A DNA stretch of 64,000 nucleotides. Origin: GCA-2733415 sp965178655 (GTDB lineage: Bacteria; Bacteroidota; Bacteroidia; Flavobacteriales; Flavobacteriaceae). Positions 25,720-34,380 of the stretch are shown piece after piece. Positions within the stretch are counted from its first letter, which is position 1. Each line of letters starts with the position of its first letter. Made by a program: the position numbers and the translations under genes. The notes beneath the pieces are model-generated. The model made no database searches. It was not told the origin of the DNA and worked only from the letters and a program-made list of their open reading frames with translations. Location of the stretch: contig OZ238266.1 of assembly GCA_965178655.1 (NCBI GenBank), positions 1,302,001 through 1,366,000 on the forward strand, in the 5' to 3' direction.

Positions 25720-26966
25720 ATATTGTAACAAGTTTTTTAAAAAAGCAACAAATATACTTTTTGATAGTATTCTCTTTTTTGCTGCCCTTATGGCAAAAAC
25801 CAGCTACAATAATATTGGTTTTTTGGGCAATATCTGGGTTGTTACAAGTTAAAAACATAAAATTAAACAAAGCGGCACTGTTATTTTTAGCACTATACAT
25901 AAGCTATATTATCTCGGAGTTTTGCTACGGAACATTTGGTATTAAAACCCTTGAAATGAAAGCCGCTTTTATAGCTGTTCCCTTAATTTTTGCAACACAT
26001 CAATATACTATAGCATCATATCAAAAAGCATTAAACTACTTTGCGTATGGGGTTGTTTTCTCAGGTATATATTGTGTTTTACTAGCTGTTTTTAATTCAG
26101 TAACAATAGCAGATAACCAATTGTTATTTAGTGCTTCAGTTGTAAAAATGGCACAAGAAGGGTTTTTAGAATCTTCTATTTATGGCGGCAATTATTTTTT
26201 TGGTTCTCATTTTTCAAAACTACACCAAACGGTATATTTTTCATTGTATTTAAATGTTGCAACGCTAATATTATTGAGTAATAAAAAAGTTAAACCAAAA
26301 TATAAATATGTAACAGTATTGTTTTTTGGGCTGCTACTTTTTTTAGTATCCAATAGGGTAAATATGACCATGTATCTTGTTGTTTTAACGTTTTACACGA
26401 TAGAGCAAGTAAGGAGTAAAAAAACAAAAATAATCGCACTTATAGGAGCTTTGTCAATGCTGTCGTTTATAGCATTAACCCACCCAAGAACCAAAGGTTT
26501 GGTGAAAAATATATATGCTAACGGATTTGTTTTAGATAGAGAAGCAAACACTAGTTTCTCTACAAGATTATTAACATGGAATGCCGCCTCAGGTATTGTT
26601 AAAACAGACCCTTTGTTTGGCGTTGGTTTTTCTAAGGGAACCCAAAAATTACAGGAAGAATATAAGAAAAAACGATATGTATACCCTTACAGATATCAAT
26701 TAAACGCGCACAACCAATGGTTGCAAATTTTGGTAGACTGTGGCGTTGTAGGCTTATGTGTTTTATTGTTTCAAATGAGCCTGTTTTTTTCAATTAAAGG
26801 GAATTATACATTGTTTTCAAAGCTTATAGGGGTGCTATTTTCGGTAAACTTTATGTTTGAGTCTATGCTCAATAGATCTTCAGGAATAATAATATATGTG
26901 TTCTTGGGTATGATATGCTATTATATGAGCATTAATCAGACTAATGTTCTTGATAAAGACGCTTAA
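25716..26966 (+). CDS. O-antigen ligase/polymerase family (Wzy_C) membrane protein
   Basis: 416 residues, about ten to twelve membrane segments. The large extracytoplasmic loop near 270-345 has TRLLTWNAASGIVKTDP, FGVGFSKG and AHNQWLQILVDCGVVGL. The R...W plus AHNxWLQ pattern is the mark of the Wzy_C/WaaL superfamily. It either polymerises repeat units or ligates the polymer to an acceptor. Its last 26 bases overlap the convergent LamG lipoprotein gene. Confidence 0.8.
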   Translation: MNIVTSFLKKQQIYFLIVFSFLLPLWQKPATIILVFWAISGLLQVKNIKLNKAALLFLALYISYIISEFCYGTFGIKTLEMKAAFIAVPLIFATHQYTIASYQKALNYFAYGVVFSGIYCVLLAVFNSVTIADNQLLFSASVVKMAQEGFLESSIYGGNYFFGSHFSKLHQTVYFSLYLNVATLILLSNKKVKPKYKYVTVLFFGLLLFLVSNRVNMTMYLVVLTFYTIEQVRSKKTKIIALIGALSMLSFIALTHPRTKGLVKNIYANGFVLDREANTSFSTRLLTWNAASGIVKTDPLFGVGFSKGTQKLQEEYKKKRYVYPYRYQLNAHNQWLQILVDCGVVGLCVLLFQMSLFFSIKGNYTLFSKLIGVLFSVNFMFESMLNRSSGIIIYVFLGMICYYMSINQTNVLDKDA

Positions 26967-27693
26967 CCTCCGTTAAGGATAGGGCAGTATTCTCTATCCG
27001 AAAGTCATCAAAAACACCGGAAGAGCAAAATTTATTTACAGGGTTTTTTCCAATAAAAGTCTCAGAATTATTATAAGACAAAATACCAATAATGGGGCTG
27101 CTGTTTGCAAGAACCCCATTTACATATAAACGCATTTCTTTTCCGTTATAAGTTCCTGTAATATGATGCCACTGGTTTGGTGACCAGCAATTATTCTTTG
27201 TTTGTATTTGTTGCTGCAGACCATTAATGGTTAACCCAAATTTAAAACTAGCAGCATATTCGTGATATAGATTCCCTGTAGCACTTAGTAAATACTGATA
27301 GTTATGCTTGTTTTTTTTCTGGCTTTTCCAAACAAGAACATTTTGCCCCATTCCTTTATAAGAGTCAGGTTTATACCAAACAGAAATGCTAATTTCATTA
27401 TTAACTTTAGGACTTACAGGCGCGCTAAGCGCTACAAAATCACTAATGCCATCTAAAAAAACAGCAGCATCTTTATTGCCATGTCTATCCAATGTGTATT
27501 TCCCTAAAAACAGATTTGGTTGCTTGTTTGTTTTTTTAGAAAAAGAATATGTAAAGTAAGCCTGCTGTATGGTGTCGTTAGGTGTCTTTTTTCTTGAAAA
27601 AGAAGTTGATAAGCCTTCATTTGCGGTGTTTTTATCTTGGTTATTTACACAAGAACAAAAAAGAAATAGTAATACAAAAATGTAGTTTGACAT
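26941..27693 (-). CDS. LamG-domain lipoprotein, antisense within the polysaccharide locus
   Basis: 250 residues. The N-terminus (LLFLFCSCVNN) is a lipoprotein signal with Cys15 as the likely lipidated residue. Residues about 75-250 form a LamG/concanavalin-like jelly roll: AVFLDGISDFVALSA, ISVWYKPDSY, NQWHHITGTYNGKEMRLYVNG and VFDDFRIENTALSLTEVKRLY. Such domains bind carbohydrate or mediate adhesion. It is the only minus-strand gene in the 16-32 kb locus and overlaps the convergent O-antigen-ligase-type gene by 26 bases. It may bind the polymer made by its neighbours; that is inference. Confidence 0.85.
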   Translation of the reverse strand: MSNYIFVLLFLFCSCVNNQDKNTANEGLSTSFSRKKTPNDTIQQAYFTYSFSKKTNKQPNLFLGKYTLDRHGNKDAAVFLDGISDFVALSAPVSPKVNNEISISVWYKPDSYKGMGQNVLVWKSQKKNKHNYQYLLSATGNLYHEYAASFKFGLTINGLQQQIQTKNNCWSPNQWHHITGTYNGKEMRLYVNGVLANSSPIIGILSYNNSETFIGKNPVNKFCSSGVFDDFRIENTALSLTEVKRLYQEH

Positions 27694-27755
27694 GTAAATA
27701 AAAAAGATTAGAGTCCCTAAACAAAGAAAAGTTAAAAATACATAAATTTATTTAG

Positions 27756-27763
27756 TACTTTTG
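27756..27763 (+). promoter_or_regulatory. Predicted promoter -7 element for the second half of the polysaccharide locus
   Basis: TACTTTTG, exact TAnnTTTG, 30 bases before the ATG at 27794. It would restart transcription after the antisense LamG gene. Confidence 0.5.
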
Positions 27764-27793
27764 AGCATTATGAAAAAGATGTACATCTAATTT

Positions 27794-28624
27794 ATGTACA
27801 CCAAAACCGAGCGTAGTTTACAATATCTAATGCAAGAAATCCCAAATACTTCTATAAAAACGCCTCTAGTATCAATTATAACACCAAGTTATAATTCAGA
27901 AGAGTTTATAACTGCAACCATTGAAAGTGTTTTGGCACAAACCTATACTAATTTTGAATTGTTTATCATTGATGACGCTTCCACAGACGCTTCAAAAGAG
28001 ATAATAACGAATTATAGCGCTAAAGACAATCGAATTAAAACTGTTTTTTTAACAGAAAATAAAGGACAAGGAAACGCTAGAAATATTGCTACAAAAGAAG
28101 CAAAAGGGGTGTTTATTGCATTCTTAGATAGTGATGATGTTTGGCACCCTGAAAAACTAGAAAAACAGGTTGCGTTTATGCAAGAAAACAATATTTCTTT
28201 CTCACATACATCTTATGGCTTTATAAACGAGCAAGGCAGTAACATCCTAAAAACTTATCGAGTAAGTAAACCTGTTAATTATAAAGCATTATTAAAAAAA
28301 ACAAAAATAGGGTGCTTAACAGCAATGTATGACGTATCTAAAATAGGTAAAAAGTATATGCCTGAGCTGCGTAAAAAGCAGGACTACGCATTATGGTTAA
28401 GTATTTTAAAAACAGGGATTATCTCTTATCCGTTAACGGAAGAGTTAGCCTATTATAGATTACGAAAAAATTCTATTACACATAAAAAAAACAAAGGCGT
28501 TTTTGCGCATTTTTCTTTTTTACGGAAAACAGAAAAACTATCGGCACTAGCAGCGCTATATTACACAATGTGTTGGGGAATTAATGGACTTCAAAAATAC
28601 TATTTTTATAGATGGATAAAATAA
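27794..28624 (+). CDS. Glycosyltransferase family 2
   Basis: 276 residues, GT-A fold. VSIITPSYNSEEFI near 26 is the family start, IIDDASTD near 57, and the metal-binding DSDD near 113 in FLDSDDVWHPEKL. The acceptor-side motif is KKQDYALWLSILK near 195. Met13 (27830) is an alternative start, closer to the conserved fold. It transfers a sugar in repeat-unit assembly; the specific sugar is unknown. Confidence 0.9.
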   Translation: MYTKTERSLQYLMQEIPNTSIKTPLVSIITPSYNSEEFITATIESVLAQTYTNFELFIIDDASTDASKEIITNYSAKDNRIKTVFLTENKGQGNARNIATKEAKGVFIAFLDSDDVWHPEKLEKQVAFMQENNISFSHTSYGFINEQGSNILKTYRVSKPVNYKALLKKTKIGCLTAMYDVSKIGKKYMPELRKKQDYALWLSILKTGIISYPLTEELAYYRLRKNSITHKKNKGVFAHFSFLRKTEKLSALAALYYTMCWGINGLQKYYFYRWIK

Positions 28625-28683
28625 ATTGAATTAACACTCTTAAGTTAATTTTAGTGCATTTTGTCTAATAAAATACAATTACA

Positions 28684-29991
28684 ATGAAAATAACAGTAAT
28701 AGGTACAGGGTATGTAGGTTTGGTAACAGGAACTTGTTTAGCAGAAACAGGAAATGAGGTGCTTTGTGTTGATATTGATGCTCAAAAAGTAGCCAATATG
28801 CAACAAGGAAACATTCCTATCTATGAACCGCATTTAGAAGGCATATTTCAGCGTAATATAAATGCAAAACGGCTATGTTTTACAACATCACTTGACAAAG
28901 GTGTTTCCTTTGGAGATATTATATTTTTAGCATTACCAACACCAGAAAACGAAAATGGATCAGCAGATTTATCGTATATTTTGGATGTTGCTAATCAAAT
29001 AGGAAAGTTGATTAAAGAATACAAAATTATTGTAGATAAAAGCACTGTTCCGGTAGGAACAGCAGAAATAGTTTCTTCGGTTATTACTTCAAATACAACT
29101 GTACCTTTTGATGTAGTGTCTAATCCAGAATTTTTAAGAGAAGGTTTTGCTGTAGATGATTTTTTAAAACCAGAACGCATCATAATTGGGTCAAGCTCAG
29201 AAAAAGCTACAGCTCAAATGAAAAAACTATATAATCCATATGTTCGTTCTGGAAATCCTATTGTTGTTATGGATGAAAAATCTGCAGAGCTTACAAAGTA
29301 TGCTGCAAATGCATTCTTGGCAACAAAAATTACTTTCATGAATGAAATTGCAAATTTTTGTAAAAAAGTTGGTGCAGACGTAGATAAAGTAAGGGTTGGT
29401 ATGGGAACAGACTCTCGCATTGGAAATCGGTTTTTATTTCCGGGAATCGGATATGGTGGTTCTTGTTTTCCAAAAGATGTAAAAGCACTACAAACTTCAG
29501 GAAAAGAGGTGTCTTATGATTTTAAGATATTACAATCGGTTATAAACGTTAATAAGCAACAAAAAACAATTCTTATTCCTAGAATTGAATCTTATTTTAA
29601 TCAAGATTTAAAAGGAAAAACAATTGCTGTTTGGGGATTATCATTTAAGCCAGAAACAGATGATATTAGAGAAGCGCCAGCGTTATATAATATTGATGAA
29701 TTATTAAAAAGAGGCGCAAAAATTAATGCTTTTGATCCTGAAGCAATGTCAAATGTTAAAAAAAGATACCCTTCTCAAATATCATTATATAAAGATATGT
29801 ATAGCGCACTCGACAATGCAGATGCACTATTAATATGTACAGAATGGAGTGTGTTTAGAACGCCAAATTTTAACACGATAAAACAAAAATTAAACAACCC
29901 CGTTATTTTTGACGGAAGAAACTTATATGACATTTCTGAAATGGAAAAAGAAGGAATTTCTTATATTTCAATCGGAAGAAAAGAATTGTAA
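28684..29991 (+). CDS. UDP-glucose 6-dehydrogenase
   Basis: 435 residues. It oxidises UDP-glucose to UDP-glucuronate with two NAD. NAD loop GTGYVGLVTG at 7-16, DKSTVPVGTAE near 119, NPEFLREG near 148 and the catalytic Cys261 in GYGGSCFPKDV. The product feeds the next gene, UDP-xylose synthase, three bases downstream. Confidence 0.96.
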   Translation: MKITVIGTGYVGLVTGTCLAETGNEVLCVDIDAQKVANMQQGNIPIYEPHLEGIFQRNINAKRLCFTTSLDKGVSFGDIIFLALPTPENENGSADLSYILDVANQIGKLIKEYKIIVDKSTVPVGTAEIVSSVITSNTTVPFDVVSNPEFLREGFAVDDFLKPERIIIGSSSEKATAQMKKLYNPYVRSGNPIVVMDEKSAELTKYAANAFLATKITFMNEIANFCKKVGADVDKVRVGMGTDSRIGNRFLFPGIGYGGSCFPKDVKALQTSGKEVSYDFKILQSVINVNKQQKTILIPRIESYFNQDLKGKTIAVWGLSFKPETDDIREAPALYNIDELLKRGAKINAFDPEAMSNVKKRYPSQISLYKDMYSALDNADALLICTEWSVFRTPNFNTIKQKLNNPVIFDGRNLYDISEMEKEGISYISIGRKEL

Positions 29992-29993
29992 TT

Positions 29994-30983
29994 ATGCAAA
30001 AAAGAATTTTAATAACAGGTGCTGCCGGATTTTTAGGCTCTCATTTATGTGATAAATTTATTGCAGAAGGATACCATGTAATTGCAATGGATAACCTTAT
30101 TACAGGAGAACTAAAAAACATAGAACACTTATTTAAACTAGAAAACTTTGAGTTCCATCATCATGATGTCACTACATTTGTTCATATAGATGGTAGGTTA
30201 GATTATATACTTCACTTTGCGTCGCCAGCGAGTCCAATAGACTATTTAAAAATCCCTATTCAGACTCTAAAAGTAGGCTCTTTAGGAACACATAATTTAT
30301 TGGGGTTAGCAAAAGCAAAAAATGCACGAATACTCATCGCTTCTACCTCTGAAATTTATGGCGATCCACTTGTTCATCCACAATCAGAAGATTATTATGG
30401 AAATGTAAACACCATAGGGCCTAGAGGTGTATATGACGAGGCAAAACGCTTTCAAGAATCAATGACTATGGCATATCATAGATTTCATGGATTAGAAACT
30501 AGAATTGTAAGAATATTTAATACCTATGGCCCAAGAATGCGACTGAATGACGGAAGGGTAATACCAGCATTTATAGGTCAAGCGCTTCGTGGAGAACAAC
30601 TTACTATTTTTGGCGACGGACTGCAAACGCGCTCATTTTGCTATGTATCAGATCAGGTAGAAGGAATTTATAAAGTACTTTTAAGTAATTACTCATTGCC
30701 AATAAACATAGGAAACCCAGATGAAATTACAATAAAAGATTTTGCAGATGAAATCATTTCGCTTACAGAAACTACACAAAAAGTAGTATATAAAGATCTT
30801 CCCGAAAACGACCCTATACGTCGACAACCAGATATTACTCTAGCAAAAAAAGTAATTAATTGGGAGCCAAAAATATCACGTACTGAGGGGATGAAAAATA
30901 CACTAGCGTATTTTAAAACACTATCGGAAGGCGCACTATATTGTAAAGAGCATAAAAATTTCAATCAGCATATAAAAAAGTAA
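29994..30983 (+). CDS. UDP-glucuronate decarboxylase (UDP-xylose synthase)
   Basis: 329 residues, extended SDR. ITGAAGFLGSHLCD at the N-terminus, FASPASPIDYLKIPIQTLK near 78, STSEIYGDPLVHPQ near 117, and the Tyr147/Lys151 pair in GPRGVYDEAKR. The SPIDYLK and SEIYGDP blocks separate UXS from other SDR epimerases. It converts UDP-glucuronate to UDP-xylose, so the polymer probably contains xylose as well as rhamnose. The next start codon abuts its stop. Confidence 0.92.
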   Translation: MQKRILITGAAGFLGSHLCDKFIAEGYHVIAMDNLITGELKNIEHLFKLENFEFHHHDVTTFVHIDGRLDYILHFASPASPIDYLKIPIQTLKVGSLGTHNLLGLAKAKNARILIASTSEIYGDPLVHPQSEDYYGNVNTIGPRGVYDEAKRFQESMTMAYHRFHGLETRIVRIFNTYGPRMRLNDGRVIPAFIGQALRGEQLTIFGDGLQTRSFCYVSDQVEGIYKVLLSNYSLPINIGNPDEITIKDFADEIISLTETTQKVVYKDLPENDPIRRQPDITLAKKVINWEPKISRTEGMKNTLAYFKTLSEGALYCKEHKNFNQHIKK

Positions 30984-32345
30984 ATGTCGTTTAAAAGAGG
31001 AAGGTATTCATGGCTTATTAGACCTTTGCTGTATTGCATTGACATTCTCTTGTTATTACTTTTTATTAAGCTATGCCACCCGGTTAGAAGCACATCACTA
31101 TACTTTACTCCATTTTTAATTATAGGCTGGTTAATTAGTACTTTTATAACCAGATACTACAAGGTGCATAGGTTTGCAAATCCAGTAAGTATTATTAATA
31201 ATGCTATTAAACAATATCTTCTTTTTGCATTAATATATACTACATATTTTTCATTTGGTCCAACAATATTAAATGTATCTATAGTACTTCAGTTTTTAAC
31301 GCTATTGTTTGTAAGCTTTCTTTCTGTAAAAGGAATTACCTATGTTTTACTAAAAGCCTATCGTATTAGGGGGGGCAACAAACGCAATACTATAATTATA
31401 GGTTATACACCCTCTACCCAGGCACTAACTCAATTTTTTAAAGACAAAAAAATATACGGATATACCTGTCTAGGTTTTTTTACAAATAAAGATGTTCTTG
31501 AAAAAAAAGGAGCAATAGCAGATTGCTTTTCATACATAACAGATAATAATATCGATGATATTTACTGCGCTATTAATGAACTTTCAGCCTCAGAAATCAA
31601 GGCGATTGTTACTTTTGCAAACACTCACTTTAAGACATTAAAGTTTATTCCGGAGAGCAATCAGATTATGTCTGCAGGGTTTAATGTAGATTATTATGAT
31701 TATTTCCCTGTACTAACCATGAACACACTGTCGTTAAACAGTCCAACAAACCGATTGTTAAAAAGAAGTTTTGATATTGTATTTTCTCTAATAGTAATAG
31801 TAACCGTATTGTCATGGTTAATGCCATTATTGTTCATTCTTATAAAAACAAATTCAAAAGGACCACTATTTTATATACAAGACCGAAATGGATTAGATTA
31901 TAAAAAATTCAGATGCTATAAATTCAGGACTCTATCACATCAAAAAAACACTGCGGTTAATCATGTAAAAACCAATGACAAAAGAGTAACACTATTGGGT
32001 AAATTTTTACGAAAAACAAGCATTGATGAATTGCCTCAGTTTTTTAATGTTTTAAAAGGCGATATGTCTATTGTAGGGCCACGTCCACATATGTTGGCAT
32101 ATAACAAGCAATATGCTACACAAGTAGACAACCTTCAGTTAATGGCACGCCATAAAATATTACCCGGAATTACCGGATTAGCACAAATAAGAGGCTATAG
32201 AGGAGCAATTGAAACCAATGCAGATATCTCAGGACGCATAAAGTTAGATGTGTTTTATATTAAAAACTGGTCACTTCTTTTAGATATAAAAATAGTACTA
32301 CAAACTATTATAAAAGTTATTTTTGGCGATAAAAAAGCCTATTAA
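30984..32345 (+). CDS. Undecaprenyl-phosphate sugar phosphotransferase (initiating enzyme, WcaJ-like)
   Basis: 453 residues. Four N-terminal membrane helices, a central CoA-binding-like cytoplasmic domain (about 130-245), a fifth hydrophobic segment in KRSFDIVFSLIVIVTVLSWL near 255, and the catalytic C-terminal domain with FRCYKFRTL, TSIDELPQFFNVLKGDMS and IVGPRPHM. The Asp-Glu pair in SIDELPQ is catalytic in this family. It loads the first sugar phosphate onto undecaprenyl phosphate. It is the last gene of the locus. Confidence 0.93.
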   Translation: MSFKRGRYSWLIRPLLYCIDILLLLLFIKLCHPVRSTSLYFTPFLIIGWLISTFITRYYKVHRFANPVSIINNAIKQYLLFALIYTTYFSFGPTILNVSIVLQFLTLLFVSFLSVKGITYVLLKAYRIRGGNKRNTIIIGYTPSTQALTQFFKDKKIYGYTCLGFFTNKDVLEKKGAIADCFSYITDNNIDDIYCAINELSASEIKAIVTFANTHFKTLKFIPESNQIMSAGFNVDYYDYFPVLTMNTLSLNSPTNRLLKRSFDIVFSLIVIVTVLSWLMPLLFILIKTNSKGPLFYIQDRNGLDYKKFRCYKFRTLSHQKNTAVNHVKTNDKRVTLLGKFLRKTSIDELPQFFNVLKGDMSIVGPRPHMLAYNKQYATQVDNLQLMARHKILPGITGLAQIRGYRGAIETNADISGRIKLDVFYIKNWSLLLDIKIVLQTIIKVIFGDKKAY

Positions 32346-32370
32346 TTGTTTTATATCAAAAACAAAAAAG

Positions 32371-32378
32371 TAGCTTTG
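32371..32378 (+). promoter_or_regulatory. Predicted promoter -7 element for purD
   Basis: TAGCTTTG, exact match, with TTG at 32346-32348 (22-base spacing). It is 37 bases before the purD start and marks the end of the polysaccharide operon. Confidence 0.65.
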
Positions 32379-32415
32379 CAGCATAATTTTTTTCAACAAT
32401 ACTAAATAATATACC

Positions 32416-33687
32416 ATGAATATTTTAATACTAGGTTCTGGAGGTAGAGAGCATGCATTTACATGGAAACTTTCACAAAGCACACAATGCTCAAAAATAT
32501 TTGTAGCACCAGGAAATGCTGGAACAGATAAAATAGCAACAAACATTGCTATTGATGTAAATGACTTTGAGGCCATCAAAAAATTTATTTTAGAATCAAA
32601 AATAGAAATGGTTGTTGTTGGGCCAGAAGCGCCACTAGTAAATGGTATTCATGATTTTTTCTTAGCAGATAGCCAACTAAAAAACATTACAGTTATAGGT
32701 CCTGAAAAATTAGGAGCAACACTTGAAGGAAGTAAAGAATTCTCTAAAGAATTTATGTTTAGACATAACATTCCAACGGCGGCTTACCAGAGTTTTACAG
32801 CAGAAACAGTAGCAGAGGGATATGCTTTTCTAGACACTTTAAAAGCGCCATATGTATTAAAAGCAGATGGGTTAGCAGCAGGAAAAGGTGTGTTGATTAT
32901 AGCAGATTTAAATGAGGCAAAACAAGCCTTAAAGGAAATGCTGGTAGATGCTAAATTCGGAAACGCAAGTGCAAAAGTTGTTATTGAAGAATTTTTAGAC
33001 GGGATAGAATTGAGCTGTTTTGTACTTACCGATGGTAAAAATTATAAAATTTTACCTACAGCAAAAGACTATAAGCGTATTGGCGAAGGAGATACAGGGC
33101 TAAATACTGGAGGTATGGGAGCAATATCTCCCGTTCCATTTTTAGACGATGTATTAATGAAAAAAATAGAAGACCGTGTTGTAAAACCAACAATTAACGG
33201 ACTACAAAAAGATAATATTCCATACAAAGGATTTGTGTTTATCGGACTTATTCGAGTTAATAACGAACCTTATGTAATTGAATACAATGTGCGAATGGGA
33301 GATCCAGAAACCGAAGTTGTTATTCCTCGTATAAAATCGGATTTACTACCATTGTTTAAAGCAGTAGGAACGCAGACTTTAGATCAAGAAGTTATTGAAA
33401 TTGATGAAAGGGCAGCAACTACTGTAATGACAGTTTCAGGCGGATACCCTGAAGCTTATGAAAAAGGAAAAGAAATTACGGGCCTAGAAACAGTTTCTGA
33501 TGCTATTGTATTTCATGCAGGAACCACAACCAAGAATGGTAAAGTGGTTACTAATGGCGGTAGAGTTATAGCTGTAACTGCATACGGAAAAGACTATAAA
33601 GAGGCTTTATTAGCGTCTTATAGAAATGTAGAAAAATTAAATTTTAAAGGCATGTACTATCGTACAGATTTAGGGTTTGATTTGTAA
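32416..33687 (+). CDS. purD: Phosphoribosylamine-glycine ligase
   Basis: 423 residues. It joins glycine to phosphoribosylamine with ATP in purine synthesis. N-terminal LGSGGREHAFTWKL, ATP-grasp domain with VLKADGLAAGKGV near 152, GDTGLNTGGMGAISP near 224 and the metal ligands in VIEYNVRMGDPETEV near 288. It stands alone with its own promoter and a strong terminator. Confidence 0.97.
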   Translation: MNILILGSGGREHAFTWKLSQSTQCSKIFVAPGNAGTDKIATNIAIDVNDFEAIKKFILESKIEMVVVGPEAPLVNGIHDFFLADSQLKNITVIGPEKLGATLEGSKEFSKEFMFRHNIPTAAYQSFTAETVAEGYAFLDTLKAPYVLKADGLAAGKGVLIIADLNEAKQALKEMLVDAKFGNASAKVVIEEFLDGIELSCFVLTDGKNYKILPTAKDYKRIGEGDTGLNTGGMGAISPVPFLDDVLMKKIEDRVVKPTINGLQKDNIPYKGFVFIGLIRVNNEPYVIEYNVRMGDPETEVVIPRIKSDLLPLFKAVGTQTLDQEVIEIDERAATTVMTVSGGYPEAYEKGKEITGLETVSDAIVFHAGTTTKNGKVVTNGGRVIAVTAYGKDYKEALLASYRNVEKLNFKGMYYRTDLGFDL

Positions 33688-33706
33688 AATATAGATTATA
33701 AAGTAC

Positions 33707-33739
33707 AAAAAAGGTGTTCTGTTGCAGAACACCTTTTTT
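33707..33739 (+). terminator. Rho-independent terminator after purD
   Basis: A perfect 14-base stem, AAAAAAGGTGTTCT against AGAACACCTTTTTT, loop GTTGC, T tail. It works in both directions in principle. Confidence 0.9.
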
Positions 33740-33866
33740 GTTTATTTCTGTCTGGCAGAAACATTCTATGTCAGTTTTTGTCTTTGCGAAGTCGGTACGA
33801 CATATGGCTTTATCACTATGAACTGATTTCAGGACCTGGGTGTTGTAATTGTTTTAGTGAGTTGAG

Positions 33867-33887
33867 ATGCTGAAATTAATTCAGCAT
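33867..33887. repeat. CTGAA hairpin element, copy 1
   Basis: ATGCTGAA (33867-33874), loop ATTAA, TTCAGCAT (33880-33887), preceded by GAG and followed by GACA. It shares its design with the hairpin at 61197-61231, with a compensated G-C to A-T change. Confidence 0.6.
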
Positions 33888-34069
33888 GACAAGTGTTTTA
33901 ATTCTATTCATTTTGTCTTGATACAAAACGAAGTCAAAAAATCAATGCGCTATGAGGAAATTGCAAAGCACCACGCACTCTCAAAGCTACATGCTAAAAG
34001 CTTCGCTTTGCACTTTCGCTTTTTCGTTTGTTATTTCTGAATATCGCCAGTGCGGCGTGTTATTTTAAA

Positions 34070-34104
34070 ACTTCAGCGTTCAATATTCATCATTCAAATA
34101 ATAG
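34070..34104. repeat. Degenerate 7-base tandem array, TTCA type, copy 1
   Basis: Reads in sevens as ACTTCAG, CGTTCAA, TATTCAT, CATTCAA, ATAATAG. The TTCA core recurs in phase four times. A related array lies at 46912-46946. Confidence 0.6.
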
Positions 34105-34111
34105 ATTTTTT

Positions 34112-34146
34112 TGCCTTCTGCCTAGTGGCTTTTCGCTAATTTCTAT
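34112..34146. repeat. Degenerate 7-base tandem array, CT type, copy 1
   Basis: Five consecutive heptads with CT at positions 4-5: TGCCTTC, TGCCTAG, TGGCTTT, TCGCTAA, TTTCTAT. Confidence 0.6.
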
Positions 34147-34207
34147 ACATATTGAGACTGCTTCATTCCGTTGCACGGCATTCGCAGAGACAGCCTTGCT
34201 AAGATTC

Positions 34208-34270
34208 AGTCTTGATTCTAGTATCTTTCGTCTTTTCGCTTTTGCCTTCTGTCTAATGTCTATCTACTGA
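34208..34270. repeat. Degenerate 7-base tandem array, CT type, copy 2
   Basis: Nine consecutive heptads, all with CT at positions 4-5: AGTCTTG, ATTCTAG, TATCTTT, CGTCTTT, TCGCTTT, TGCCTTC, TGTCTAA, TGTCTAT, CTACTGA. TGCCTTC also occurs in the array at 34112. Confidence 0.7.
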
Positions 34271-34380
34271 TTTTAATTTTTTAACCATTTTTTAACAAGG
34301 AATTCATTAAAAAAAACACACTTTGCACTATGTAACCACAAAGCCTAATAAAAAAAGAGGCAAACGTAAATTTTACAACA

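Larger units (their letters stand above)
33740..34380. other. Long intergenic region made of degenerate repeats
   Basis: 640 bases with no convincing gene, between the purD terminator and moxR. It holds a small hairpin TTTCTG/CAGAAA (33745-33761), the CTGAA hairpin (33867-33887), three heptad-periodic arrays (34070-34104, 34112-34146, 34208-34270) and fragments rich in TTCGCTTT. An 80-codon open frame at 34028-34270 crosses the arrays and looks spurious. No TAnnTTTG promoter for moxR is obvious. Confidence 0.7.

Noticed and set aside
27769..27789. Six-codon ATG frame before the family 2 glycosyltransferase
   Set aside because: Could be a tiny upstream ORF, but nothing beyond a start and a stop supports it.
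28631..28648. TTAAC/GTTAA inverted repeat before the UDP-glucose dehydrogenase gene
   Set aside because: Five-base AT-rich arms occur often by chance here; no supporting promoter motif nearby.
34028..34270. 80-codon open frame in the purD-moxR spacer
   Set aside because: It runs through the heptad arrays, has repetitive Phe/Ser/Leu-rich composition and no recognisable domain or start signal; periodic DNA without stops explains it.
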